Below are positions 17,548 to 26,028 of a stretch of DNA of 64,000 bases, piece after piece; positions within the stretch are counted from its first letter, which is position 1; the number at the start of each line of letters is the position of its first letter. Below the pieces are notes generated by a model that saw nothing but the letters and a program-made list of their open reading frames with translations, was not told the origin of the DNA and made no database searches. This DNA comes from Bermanella sp047621325 (GTDB lineage: Bacteria > Pseudomonadota > Gammaproteobacteria > Pseudomonadales > Oceanobacteraceae). Made by a program: the position numbers and the translations under genes. The DNA is taken from positions 62,001 to 126,000 of the forward strand of contig JBLHLT010000007.1 in assembly GCA_047621325.1 (NCBI GenBank), read 5' to 3'.

Positions 17548-17877
17548 ATGCTCTCCCTATGCCATGTTAACGATATCAATGACAACCAAAGCAAAGGCTT
17601 TTCGATTGAAGGCCGCTCAATATTTGCGGTTAAAAAATACAATGAGATTCATGTTTACCTTAATAGCTGCCCTCACCTTGGCGTACAACTTGAAATGGTG
17701 CCGGATCAATTTCTTGATAGCAGCCGCAGCTTAATTATGTGTGCCATGCATGGTGCGTTGTTTCGTATAGAGGACGGCTTATGCATCAGCGGGCCTTGTT
17801 TAGAGCAGTCCCTCAAAAGCATTCCCTTTAAGATCATTAACCAACACATTACCATTTCAAAAACAGCCTTAGTGTAG
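17548..17877 (+). CDS. Rieske [2Fe-2S] domain protein
   Basis: 109 residues forming a single Rieske domain. The cluster ligands are Cys41-x-His43 (CPHLG) and Cys65-x-x-His68 (CAMHG), the standard spacing. No signal, membrane anchor or catalytic partner domain is present, so it is a cytosolic ferredoxin-like electron carrier or small subunit. The C-terminal GPCLEQSLKSIPF strand region is usual for small Rieske ferredoxins. The next gene downstream is the CrbS-type kinase, 66 bases on; a functional link is not evident. Confidence 0.88.
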   Translation: MLSLCHVNDINDNQSKGFSIEGRSIFAVKKYNEIHVYLNSCPHLGVQLEMVPDQFLDSSRSLIMCAMHGALFRIEDGLCISGPCLEQSLKSIPFKIINQHITISKTALV

Positions 17878-17888
17878 TCTTTCGTCTA
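17875..17888. promoter_or_regulatory. candidate CrbR operator upstream of crbS (variant)
   Basis: TAGTC-TTTC-GTCTA matches the dyad TAGAC-N4-GTCTA found at acs and at the symporter operon in 9 of 10 fixed bases. It starts at the Rieske stop codon and lies 56 bases before the crbS ATG. Assignment to CrbR is inference. Confidence 0.35.
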
Positions 17889-17943
17889 GTTGCCTTTGTC
17901 TTTTAGATAAGTAAGGATAAGGCAGCGATTTGAAAGGCACACC

Positions 17944-20900
17944 ATGGATAAGCAACTACTACTGATTCTCGTTACCGCCTATGGTGGCTTATTATTTTTC
18001 ATCGCTTGGTGGGGCGAAAAATATGGCAGTACCATTCGCCTGTCTTGGTGGCGTCCACTTGTTTATAGTTTATCGATTGGTGTTTATTGTAGTTCTTGGA
18101 CATTTTTAGGCGCGGCCGGTCATGCCGCTCAAAATGGTTGGCACTACTTGCCAATTTATCTTGGCCCTATTTTACTGATTATTTTTGGCTGGCCATTTTT
18201 AACTCGCTTACTCACCGTAAGCTTACACAACAAAGTGACCTCCATTGCCGACTTTATAGGATCACGCTATGGAAAAAACCAAGCATTAGCCGCCATTGTT
18301 ACCATCGTTTTAGTCATTGGTACCCTGCCCTATATTGCACTGCAACTCCGTGGTGTTTCGATTGCATGGAGCAGTTTAAACTGGCAAAGCCAAAACCCCA
18401 TATTTAATGATACATCCAGTTTTATTGCGGCGCTGACTATGGCATGGTTCGCGATTTTGTTTGGAACTCGCGTCATTGATGGCCCGGATCGATTACGCGG
18501 CATGATCACCGCAGTAGCCACAGAATCCGTCGTCAAATTAATTGCGTTTATTGTAGTGGCCATATTAGCGATTGCATTAATGAATACTGATTTATCAGAG
18601 ATGAAAAGTGCTAATTTACATTTATCTCAAATCACCAGTCCGCTTTTTTTTACTGAATTATTATTAGCCGCTACCGCTATCATTTGTTTGCCTCGGCAAT
18701 TTCATGTCATGGTCGTGGAGTACCAAGGCGCAAGAGATATTCAATATACCCGCTGGTTAGTGCCGCTATATTTAGGTGCGTTTGCTTTATTGGCTATTCC
18801 GCTTGCTCAAACAGGCGCACAATTATTTGGTGATCTTGATATTTCACCAGACAGTTATGTTTTAACCCTTGCCCGTTTTAGCGGCGATGAGTGGATTCTC
18901 GCATTAACCTTTATTGGCGCAATCTCTGCTGCCACGGGCATGGTCGTTGTGGCCACCATTACGTTATCCATTATGGTTTCTAACGAATTAATTGTGCCCA
19001 CATGGTTACGGTCCAAAAATAAAACTGGGTATCAATCTAAAGATTTAGGCCGTTCACTGCGATTCATTCGACGCGGTGCCATTATTACTATCTTAGCGTT
19101 GAGCTGGTTACTAGAGCGTCTAATGAGCCAAAATGAGGGGCTTGCCAGTATCGGGCTTATTTCATTTGCAGCATGCGCACAATTATTACCCGCCGTACTA
19201 GCTGGTTTGTATTGGCCAAAGGGGCACGCCAGTGGTGTCATTGCAGGTTTGTTAAGCGGGATGGCCATTTGGTTTTATTGCTTGCTGCTGCCTACTTTGT
19301 TGCCCAATGAACACCCATTACTCATTCAAGGTTTATTTAATATTCATTGGTTAACGCCCAATAATTTATTTGGATTAGGATTTTTTGATCCATTAAGTTT
19401 AGGCGTATTACTCAGCCTTTTTGTTAATACGATTACGTTTTATTTTGTGTCACTTAAATCTCCGTTTTCATATTTAGATTTACGCCAAGCTCAGCGTTTT
19501 ACTCACAGCCATATTAAACATGACGACACGCAACTGGATACCACACTGAGTGCCGTAGAGGTTCGCCAGCTACAATCGTTAGTCGATCCATTATTTGGTG
19601 CAGAACGAAGCCATGCCATGTGGCGCAATTTTGAACGTCAAGTGGGCCACCGTTTACTGCCCCATGATCACGCTCCTAACTTTGTGATTGCGGCCATCGA
19701 ACATGAGCTGGGCGCGATCATTGGTGCAGTTTCGTCCCATAAAGCCATGACGTTTCTGTCGAGTGAACAACCACTAAAGCTACAGGATTTTGTGACACTC
19801 GTTAGCGGCAGTTCAAAGCAAATTCAATTTAGCCAAACATTATTGCAAACCACACTTGAGACTATCCCTCAAGGCATCAGCGTAGTGGATAAAGATTTAA
19901 AACTGGTAGCATGGAACCAACAATATCAAAGTTTATTTGAGTACCCTAAACGCTTGCTTTACATCGGCTGTGATATTAAAACCATTTACGAATACAACGC
20001 GCTGCGCGGTTACTTAGGCAATGAAGAGCGTAATCAAAAAAAATTAGTGCAACGTCGCCTGATGCAATTAACAACCGGCAACCCATATCGGTTAGAACGT
20101 GAATTACCCAATGGTAAGGTCATCGAAATACGCGGCACACCTCTTAAAAACGGCGGTTATGTGACAACCTATACCGACATTAGTGATTACCATGACATAC
20201 TCACAGAACTAGCCCAGTCAAAATCATTGTTAGAAGAAAGAGTTCACCTGCGCACACAAGAGTTACAAAATGTGAACAAGTCATTGCAACGGGAAAATGC
20301 GCTGCGCGCTCGCACCGAGCAAGAATTATTACAAGTACACGCCAGCAAGAGCCGTTTTTTAGCCGCAGCCAGCCATGACTTATTACAACCGGTGAATGCC
20401 GCTCGTTTATTTACAGCATCGATTCAAGCGCAAGTGAAAAGCATGCAGCCCCATAACGATTCACTCAATACTACATCTCAACATTTAGATGATGCTCTCA
20501 CCCAAGCCGAGCAATTAATCAGCTCACTACGGGAGATTTCACGTTTAAGTTCAGGTAAAGAACAAGCAAGACGATCCCATTTTTCATTAGATAATTTACT
20601 GCGTCCACTGGCCAATGAAGCACACGCCATTGCCAATAAAAAAGGCATTGAGTTTCATTGGGTGCCTTCAAGTGCTTGGCTCTATAGTGACTTGCATTTG
20701 TTACGCCGAATATTACAAAATTTTGTATCAAATGCGCTGCGGTATACTCAACATGGCAAAGTGTTGATGGGTGTGCGCCGTAAAGGAAGTGAATTTAGCT
20801 TGCAAGTGCTTGATACTGGCCCCGGCATCTCTAGCAGTGAAATGGAGCGTATATTTGAAGAATTTGAAAGGCTACCCGGTGCCGTTAATACTCAAGGATT

Positions 20901-21441
20901 AGGGTTGGGTTTATCAATCGCCCAGCGCATATCAAAACTATTGGGTCATAGCATTGAAGTTGAATCAAAAGTAGGTGTCGGCTCAATATTTTCAATCTCG
21001 GTGCCAAAAGGCAATGTTCAAGCCACACCAATACAAACTCACACACAAGACCCAAACCTTGCCGGTATTCATATTTTATGTATTGATAATGAACAACGTA
21101 TTTTAATCGGCATGCAGTCATTGCTTGAGCAATGGGGTTGTCATGTGATTACCGCTATCGACTTGGGCCAAGCATTAAGCTTTTGGAATTTAACACGCGC
21201 ACCGGATTTTATTTTGGCTGACTATCATCTTGATCACGAAACAGGCATAGATGTCATTGAGGCATTACGCTTACATTGGCAAACCGATATTCATGCCATT
21301 ATTATTAGTGCCGATAACAGTGATGAAATACGTCAAACCGTCAACCAAAAAGACTGTTTGTTCATGGCAAAGCCTGTTGCTCCAGCAGCATTACGAAATT
21401 TATTGCGCCAGCAAATAAACCTTAAAAAACAATCGCATTAA
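17944..21441 (+). CDS. crbS: CrbS-type hybrid sensor kinase with SSS transporter domain
   Basis: 1165 residues. Residues 1-500 form a sodium:solute symporter-like (SLC5) membrane domain of about 13 helices. A PAS domain starts near 640 (TIPQGISVVDKDLKLVAWN). A coiled coil is followed by a HisKA domain with phospho-His811 in ASHDLLQPVN, an HATPase with DTGPG at 957-961 and GLGLGLSIA, and a C-terminal receiver with Asp1093 in LADYHLD. This order is that of CrbS (MxtR/NahK-like), the sensor of the acetate switch, which acts through CrbR on acs. The adjacent crbR and acs genes support the call. Confidence 0.93.
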   Translation: MDKQLLLILVTAYGGLLFFIAWWGEKYGSTIRLSWWRPLVYSLSIGVYCSSWTFLGAAGHAAQNGWHYLPIYLGPILLIIFGWPFLTRLLTVSLHNKVTSIADFIGSRYGKNQALAAIVTIVLVIGTLPYIALQLRGVSIAWSSLNWQSQNPIFNDTSSFIAALTMAWFAILFGTRVIDGPDRLRGMITAVATESVVKLIAFIVVAILAIALMNTDLSEMKSANLHLSQITSPLFFTELLLAATAIICLPRQFHVMVVEYQGARDIQYTRWLVPLYLGAFALLAIPLAQTGAQLFGDLDISPDSYVLTLARFSGDEWILALTFIGAISAATGMVVVATITLSIMVSNELIVPTWLRSKNKTGYQSKDLGRSLRFIRRGAIITILALSWLLERLMSQNEGLASIGLISFAACAQLLPAVLAGLYWPKGHASGVIAGLLSGMAIWFYCLLLPTLLPNEHPLLIQGLFNIHWLTPNNLFGLGFFDPLSLGVLLSLFVNTITFYFVSLKSPFSYLDLRQAQRFTHSHIKHDDTQLDTTLSAVEVRQLQSLVDPLFGAERSHAMWRNFERQVGHRLLPHDHAPNFVIAAIEHELGAIIGAVSSHKAMTFLSSEQPLKLQDFVTLVSGSSKQIQFSQTLLQTTLETIPQGISVVDKDLKLVAWNQQYQSLFEYPKRLLYIGCDIKTIYEYNALRGYLGNEERNQKKLVQRRLMQLTTGNPYRLERELPNGKVIEIRGTPLKNGGYVTTYTDISDYHDILTELAQSKSLLEERVHLRTQELQNVNKSLQRENALRARTEQELLQVHASKSRFLAAASHDLLQPVNAARLFTASIQAQVKSMQPHNDSLNTTSQHLDDALTQAEQLISSLREISRLSSGKEQARRSHFSLDNLLRPLANEAHAIANKKGIEFHWVPSSAWLYSDLHLLRRILQNFVSNALRYTQHGKVLMGVRRKGSEFSLQVLDTGPGISSSEMERIFEEFERLPGAVNTQGLGLGLSIAQRISKLLGHSIEVESKVGVGSIFSISVPKGNVQATPIQTHTQDPNLAGIHILCIDNEQRILIGMQSLLEQWGCHVITAIDLGQALSFWNLTRAPDFILADYHLDHETGIDVIEALRLHWQTDIHAIIISADNSDEIRQTVNQKDCLFMAKPVAPAALRNLLRQQINLKKQSH

Positions 21442-21442
21442 T

Positions 21443-22108
21443 TTATAACGCTGTTTGGTTGAGTAATGGTTGCACCGCAAGCTCACCCATTGCCTTAACC
21501 ACTTGGGTGCGTGAATGCAAACCAAGCTTACGAAAAATTTCAGTCATGTGCGCTTTTATGGTGGCCTCTGTGACACTCAGTTCGTAAGCAATTTGTTTAT
21601 TTAACAAACCTTGGCTTACCATACTGGCCACACGAAATTGTTGTGGGGTTAATTGAGCTAACGCTTGCGCAAAATTAATTTCACTTAGGTTACTTCCACT
21701 GCCATCTGAAAGATTTTTAGGCATCCATACACCGCCGTTTAATACTGTTTTAATGGCTTCAGCCATATCGTCCACGCTGCTGCTTTTAGGTAAAAAGCCA
21801 CTTGCACCGTGGTCCATCGCACGACGGATAATATCCGCATGGTCATGGGCTGAAACAATCATTACAGGTATATGGGGGTAATGGGCAACTAAGAATACCA
21901 AGCCACTAAAACCTTCGGCTCCGGGCATGTGTAAATCTAACAAAATGAGTTGTGCGTTGTTGTTTTTTTCAACTTGTAATTGCAAGCTAGACAAATCACA
22001 CGCTTCAAAGATATCAACATTATAAATTTCGCGTAACAAGGTGCCACTTAAGGCATTGCGAAACAAGGGGTGATCGTCTGCTACTATAATACGACAAGCG
22101 TCCGACAT
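21443..22108 (-). CDS. crbR: CrbR-type LuxR-family response regulator
   Basis: 221 residues: an N-terminal receiver with acidic pair DD at 11-12, phospho-acceptor Asp58 in LLDLHMPG and Lys in FLPKSS, then a LuxR/NarL HTH at about 150-210 (LTPQQFRVASMVSQGLLNKQIAYELSVTEATIKAH is the standard core, here split by eye). It is the probable partner of CrbS, to which it is convergent with 1 base between stop codons. It lies downstream of acs on the same strand. Known CrbR homologues activate acs and acetate uptake genes. Confidence 0.92.
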   Translation of the reverse strand: MSDACRIIVADDHPLFRNALSGTLLREIYNVDIFEACDLSSLQLQVEKNNNAQLILLDLHMPGAEGFSGLVFLVAHYPHIPVMIVSAHDHADIIRRAMDHGASGFLPKSSSVDDMAEAIKTVLNGGVWMPKNLSDGSGSNLSEINFAQALAQLTPQQFRVASMVSQGLLNKQIAYELSVTEATIKAHMTEIFRKLGLHSRTQVVKAMGELAVQPLLNQTAL

Positions 22109-22197
22109 AGATATCCGTTATTGTTATTTTTGTATTGTCTTAATTTACACCATTATCAGTTTTATTCCATGTGTAAGATCACGCCAAACCCCTTACT

Positions 22198-22230
22198 AAC
22201 CATAGGACTAAGTTTATTAGTCCTATGGTT
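22198..22230. repeat. perfect 14-bp inverted repeat after acs
   Basis: AACCATAGGACTAA at 22198-22211 pairs without mismatch to 22217-22230 across a 5-base loop. It lies 10 bases beyond the acs stop, between acs and crbR. No T run follows in either direction, so it is not a standard intrinsic terminator. It could stabilise the acs mRNA 3' end or reduce read-through into crbR. Confidence 0.6.
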
Positions 22231-22239
22231 TACAACTAT

Positions 22240-24195
22240 TTATGCCACGTTAAATATGGCTTTATGGTTTTCAATCAATGCCTCAACCACACTTGGGTCT
22301 GCCAGTGTCGAAATATCCCCTAATGTATCGAATTCATCCGTGGCAATTTTACGTAAAATACGACGCATAATTTTACCGCTGCGTGTTTTTGGTAAACCCG
22401 GTGCCCACTGAATAATATCTGGCGTGGCGATTGGGCCAATCTCTTTGCGTACCCAAGCGATTAAATCTTTCTGCATTTTTTCACTGGGCTCTTTGCCATG
22501 ATTTAACGTCACGTAAACATAAATACCTTGGCCTTTAATATCATGAGGGAAACCCACCACCGCCGCCTCGGCCACGGCTTCATGTGCCACTAGCGCGCTT
22601 TCAATTTCAGCGGTGCCCATTCGGTGGCCCGATACATTTAATACATCGTCTACGCGCCCTGTAATCCAGTAATAACCGTCTTCATCACGCTTAGCACCGT
22701 CACCGGTAAAATAGCTGCCTGCAAACGTTGAAAAATAAGTGTCGATAAAACGTTGATGATCACCAAATACGGTTCGCATTTGGCCTGGCCAGCTGTCTTT
22801 TATAATTAAGTTACCACTGGCAACGCCTTCAAGTTCATTGCCGTTTTCATCAACTAGCGCAGGCTGAATACCAAAAAATGGGCGCGTGGCTGAACCCGGT
22901 TTTAAATCGGTCGCACCCGGTAGTGGTGTGATCAAAGCCGCCCCCGTTTCGGTTTGCCACCACGTATCGACAATCGGGCATTGGCTGCGACCAAAGGTAC
23001 GGTAATACCAACGCCACGCTTCTGGGTTGATCGGCTCACCTACGGTGCCTAGCAAACGTAAACTCGCAAGGCTTGCACCCTCTACTGGCTCATCACCTTC
23101 TGCCATCAATGCACGAATCGCGGTAGGGGCTATGTATAAAATGTTAATTTTGTATTTATCTATGATGCGCGCAACGCGGCCGCAATCTGGGTGTGTCGGC
23201 ACACCTTCATACATAATGACGCTCGCACCATTACACAGTGGCCCATAAACAATGTAACTGTGGCCGGTTATCCAACCCACGTCGGCAGCACACCAATAAA
23301 CATCACCGGCTTTGTAATCAAATATATATTCGTGTGTCATGGCCGCATACACTAAATAGCCACCACAGGTATGCAAAACCCCTTTTGGTTTACCGGTACT
23401 GCCGGAGGTATACAAAATAAATAATGGGTCTTCTGCATTCATTTTTTCAGCCGGACACACATCACTTTGTGCATCAACTAAGGTGCGATAATCCACATCT
23501 CGTGTATCGACTTTGTTTGTTTGGGTGTCGGTATGCTGTAGCACCAATACATGTTTGACTAAACCTTGCGGGCATAACTTGATGGCTTGATCAATATTGT
23601 CTTTTAACGGTATGGTTTTACCCGCGCGTAAGCCTTCGTTCGCTGTAATGATGAAGTGACTATTACCATCTTCAATTCGCCCTGCTAATGCTTCAGGTGA
23701 AAAACCAGCAAACACCACTGAGTGCACCGCGCCAAGGCGAGCGCAAGCCAGCATGGCAATCGCCGCCTCTGGCACCATTGGCATATAAAGCGTGACCACA
23801 TCCCCTTTTTTAACACCCAGCTGTTTTAAACCGTTCGATAATTTATTCAGTTGTTGTGACAACTCTTTATAAGTAATTACACGCGACGCCTCTTTCTCGT
23901 CATCGGGTTCCCACAATATGGCGGTTGTATCAGGGCTGTTTTTGGCATGACGATCAACGCAGCTTTCAGTGACATTCAATTCGCCATCTTCAAACCACCG
24001 AATATGCAAATCTTGCTTGGCATACGAGACATCTTTTACTTTACTAAACGGGGTTTGCCATTGAATACGCTGCGCGTGTTTGGCCCAAAATGCCTCAGGC
24101 TCGGCAATCGATTCTTGATACATGGCCAAATACTGCTCGTTGGTCAGTAATGTATTTTGCCCGGGTTCTACTGGATATAATTTTTGTTCTGACAT
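22240..24195 (-). CDS. acs: acetyl-CoA synthetase
   Basis: 651 residues from the ATG at 24195, which has AGGGG about 6 bases upstream; a longer in-frame extension to 24339 crosses the promoter region and is rejected. AMP-forming acetate:CoA ligase, normal length. Visible motifs: YTSGSTGKPKGVLHTCGGY (P-loop-like A3), VGWITGHSYIVYGPL, WWQTETG (A5), the hinge region YYWITGRVDDVLNVSGHRMG, and the catalytic, acetylatable Lys in TRSGKIMRR. It activates acetate for the TCA cycle and is the main expected target of CrbS/CrbR. It is divergent from the porin gene. Confidence 0.97.
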   Translation of the reverse strand: MSEQKLYPVEPGQNTLLTNEQYLAMYQESIAEPEAFWAKHAQRIQWQTPFSKVKDVSYAKQDLHIRWFEDGELNVTESCVDRHAKNSPDTTAILWEPDDEKEASRVITYKELSQQLNKLSNGLKQLGVKKGDVVTLYMPMVPEAAIAMLACARLGAVHSVVFAGFSPEALAGRIEDGNSHFIITANEGLRAGKTIPLKDNIDQAIKLCPQGLVKHVLVLQHTDTQTNKVDTRDVDYRTLVDAQSDVCPAEKMNAEDPLFILYTSGSTGKPKGVLHTCGGYLVYAAMTHEYIFDYKAGDVYWCAADVGWITGHSYIVYGPLCNGASVIMYEGVPTHPDCGRVARIIDKYKINILYIAPTAIRALMAEGDEPVEGASLASLRLLGTVGEPINPEAWRWYYRTFGRSQCPIVDTWWQTETGAALITPLPGATDLKPGSATRPFFGIQPALVDENGNELEGVASGNLIIKDSWPGQMRTVFGDHQRFIDTYFSTFAGSYFTGDGAKRDEDGYYWITGRVDDVLNVSGHRMGTAEIESALVAHEAVAEAAVVGFPHDIKGQGIYVYVTLNHGKEPSEKMQKDLIAWVRKEIGPIATPDIIQWAPGLPKTRSGKIMRRILRKIATDEFDTLGDISTLADPSVVEALIENHKAIFNVA

Positions 24196-24257
24196 GATCT
24201 GCCCCTGTAGATATTCGTGAATAAGCCCAGTGTCTAAGTTCACACTTAAAAACACCA

Positions 24258-24273
24258 TTAGACTTTTGTCTAA
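24258..24273. promoter_or_regulatory. candidate CrbR operator 1 (acs/porin intergenic)
   Basis: TTAGAC-TTTT-GTCTAA is a perfect 6+6 dyad with a 4-base centre, about 64 bases upstream of the acs ATG. A half-site GTCTAA lies at 24232-24237. The same dyad recurs at 24315-24328, 25682-25695 and, as a variant, at 17875-17888. The spacing and size suit a LuxR-family dimer; CrbR is the obvious candidate. Confidence 0.5.
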
Positions 24274-24314
24274 CTCTAAAAATACACATTGTGAAATATC
24301 AAGGGATAAAACAC

Positions 24315-24328
24315 TAGACTTTAGTCGA
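24315..24328. promoter_or_regulatory. candidate CrbR operator 2 (acs/porin intergenic)
   Basis: TAGAC-TTTA-GTCGA matches the TAGAC-N4-GTCTA dyad in 9 of 10 fixed bases. Its centre is 56 bases from that of operator 1, further from acs and nearer the porin gene, so it could serve either promoter. Confidence 0.45.
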
Positions 24329-24453
24329 GTATATACCAAGGGCTAATAGGCAAGCGTACAAGAAAGCGACTTACTGCAGGTGGAACACAAATAATCATAG
24401 CAAAAAGCATTTTCGTTATGGTTATTGCATCCTAATCACCTGGAGGGAAGACC

Positions 24454-25650
24454 ATGAGAAAGCCCATCTCATTAAAAACCAATAAAAAAAATGCCCTTGC
24501 CCTAGCCTGCACACTCACCTGTGCCTCTTTCGCAAGTTCAATCACCCACGCTGACACCCAATATACATTTGGCGGCTTTATTAAATTTGATGCCATCTTT
24601 AGCCAATATTCTGATACTCAACGCGCTGGCAATGTCGGCGATGACTTTTTAGTCCCTTCCACTATCGCAGTGGGTGATGGCTCTGGTAAAGGCGATATGG
24701 TATTTGACTCGAACGCAAAATTTTCACGTATTAACGTTAAAACCACCACCGTTACAGACGTCGGTGACGTGGTGAGTTTTATCGAAATGGATTTCAACGC
24801 AGCCAATGATGAACGCCTCACCAATCAAGCCAGTAACGGTTTACGCCATGCTTTTTTAGCGTGGAATAAAACCGATGGCCGTTCGATTACCGCGGGGCAA
24901 ACTTGGAGTACGTTTTTTAATGTCGGCGCATTACCTGAAGCCGTGGATTTTGTTGGCCCGACCTCCGGTACTCTTTTTGTACGCCAACCTCAAGTGCGTT
25001 ACACCCAGCCATTGGCGGGTGGAAAAATAATGATTGCAGCAGAAAATCCTTCAGCAGGATTTAACGACGACCGCGCAGTTGCCACTGTCAATTCCAATCA
25101 AATTGACGACAACACCCTGCCCGATTTAATCGGCCGTTATGACGCTAGCGCTGGCAGCCTCAGTTATTCCGCCGCACTCATGTTACGCCAAATTGGTTAT
25201 AACGATGGCAGCCAAGACGAAAGTGAATTGGGTTATGCGGTATCCCTAAGCGGTAAATACGCCATGAGCAGCGGCGATGATGTGAAGTTTATGTTAAGCA
25301 GTGGCGCACTTGGTCGTTACATTGCCTTAAACGCGTTTCGTGATGGCGGCATTGAAGCCGACGGCAGCATTGACTTAAACACAGTCACCGGTGGCTTTGT
25401 GGCTTACAAACACATGTGGAATAGCCAAATGCGCAGTACCGTGTCTTATGGGTTTTCCCAAGCCGATAACTCCAATGCCATTACGTCTGATATCACTAAG
25501 TCCATTAACAACATGTATGTGAATCTCATGTATAGCCCAACCAAGCAATTGTCGTTTGGCGGTGAATACATGATCGCAGAACGCGAAACCGAAAGTGGTG
25601 CAAGCGGTGATTTATCACGCATTCAATTCACCAGTAAATTAAGTTTTTAA
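24454..25650 (+). CDS. DcaP-type outer-membrane porin
   Basis: 398 residues with a signal peptide ending near residue 33 (SSITHA). The mature N-terminus YTFGGFIKFDAIFSQY and the following beta-strand pattern match the DcaP family of trimeric outer-membrane channels for carboxylates; the C-terminus ends in an aromatic residue (KLSF), as porins do. A strong ribosome site GGAGGG lies before the ATG. It is divergent from acs and precedes the symporter operon, so it likely gives acetate or other short carboxylates access to the periplasm. The substrate is inferred from context. Confidence 0.85.
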   Translation: MRKPISLKTNKKNALALACTLTCASFASSITHADTQYTFGGFIKFDAIFSQYSDTQRAGNVGDDFLVPSTIAVGDGSGKGDMVFDSNAKFSRINVKTTTVTDVGDVVSFIEMDFNAANDERLTNQASNGLRHAFLAWNKTDGRSITAGQTWSTFFNVGALPEAVDFVGPTSGTLFVRQPQVRYTQPLAGGKIMIAAENPSAGFNDDRAVATVNSNQIDDNTLPDLIGRYDASAGSLSYSAALMLRQIGYNDGSQDESELGYAVSLSGKYAMSSGDDVKFMLSSGALGRYIALNAFRDGGIEADGSIDLNTVTGGFVAYKHMWNSQMRSTVSYGFSQADNSNAITSDITKSINNMYVNLMYSPTKQLSFGGEYMIAERETESGASGDLSRIQFTSKLSF

Positions 25651-25681
25651 TTTTTATCCATGATCTTTCATGCTGCCACTA

Positions 25682-25695
25682 TAGACCTATGTCTA
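25682..25695. promoter_or_regulatory. candidate CrbR operator 3 (symporter operon)
   Basis: TAGAC-CTAT-GTCTA is a perfect 5+5 dyad, 58 bases before the ATG of the symporter small subunit. It matches the dyad found twice upstream of acs. Confidence 0.5.
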
Positions 25696-25752
25696 ATGGA
25701 TTATTAACCGCATGAAACGTACAACAAAAATTAAATCAACGGAGAAAGCATC

Positions 25753-26019
25753 ATGTCATTTAAATCACAAAGCGATGCCAAAGCGTATTGGAAAGAAAAC
25801 CTCACTCTTATGGTCAAACTGTTAATCGTTTGGTTTGTAGTGTCATTTGGCTGCGGTATTTTATTAGTCGATGTACTTAACCAAATTCAAATTGGCGGTT
25901 ATAAATTAGGATTTTGGTTTGCTCAACAGGGTTCCATTTATACATTTGTGTTTATCGTTTTTTATTACACAAGAAAAATGGGTCAACTTGATCGTAAATA
26001 TGGCGTCGACGACGAATAG
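25753..26019 (+). CDS. DUF4212 symporter small subunit
   Basis: 88 residues with two transmembrane helices (about 22-44 and 55-75). The N-terminal AKAYWKENL and the C-terminal YYTRKMGQLDRKYG are the hallmarks of DUF4212, annotated as the small subunit of VC_2705-type sodium:solute symporters. GGAGA lies before the ATG. It is followed 9 bases later by the large subunit gene, the standard two-gene arrangement. It is the analogue of YjcH next to ActP but belongs to a different family. Confidence 0.92.
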   Translation: MSFKSQSDAKAYWKENLTLMVKLLIVWFVVSFGCGILLVDVLNQIQIGGYKLGFWFAQQGSIYTFVFIVFYYTRKMGQLDRKYGVDDE

Positions 26020-26028
26020 AGGTGCATC

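Noticed and set aside
24196..24339. 48-residue N-terminal extension of Acs
   Set aside because: It crosses the divergent promoter region with the operator-like dyads; the ATG at 24195 has a good ribosome site and gives the family length.
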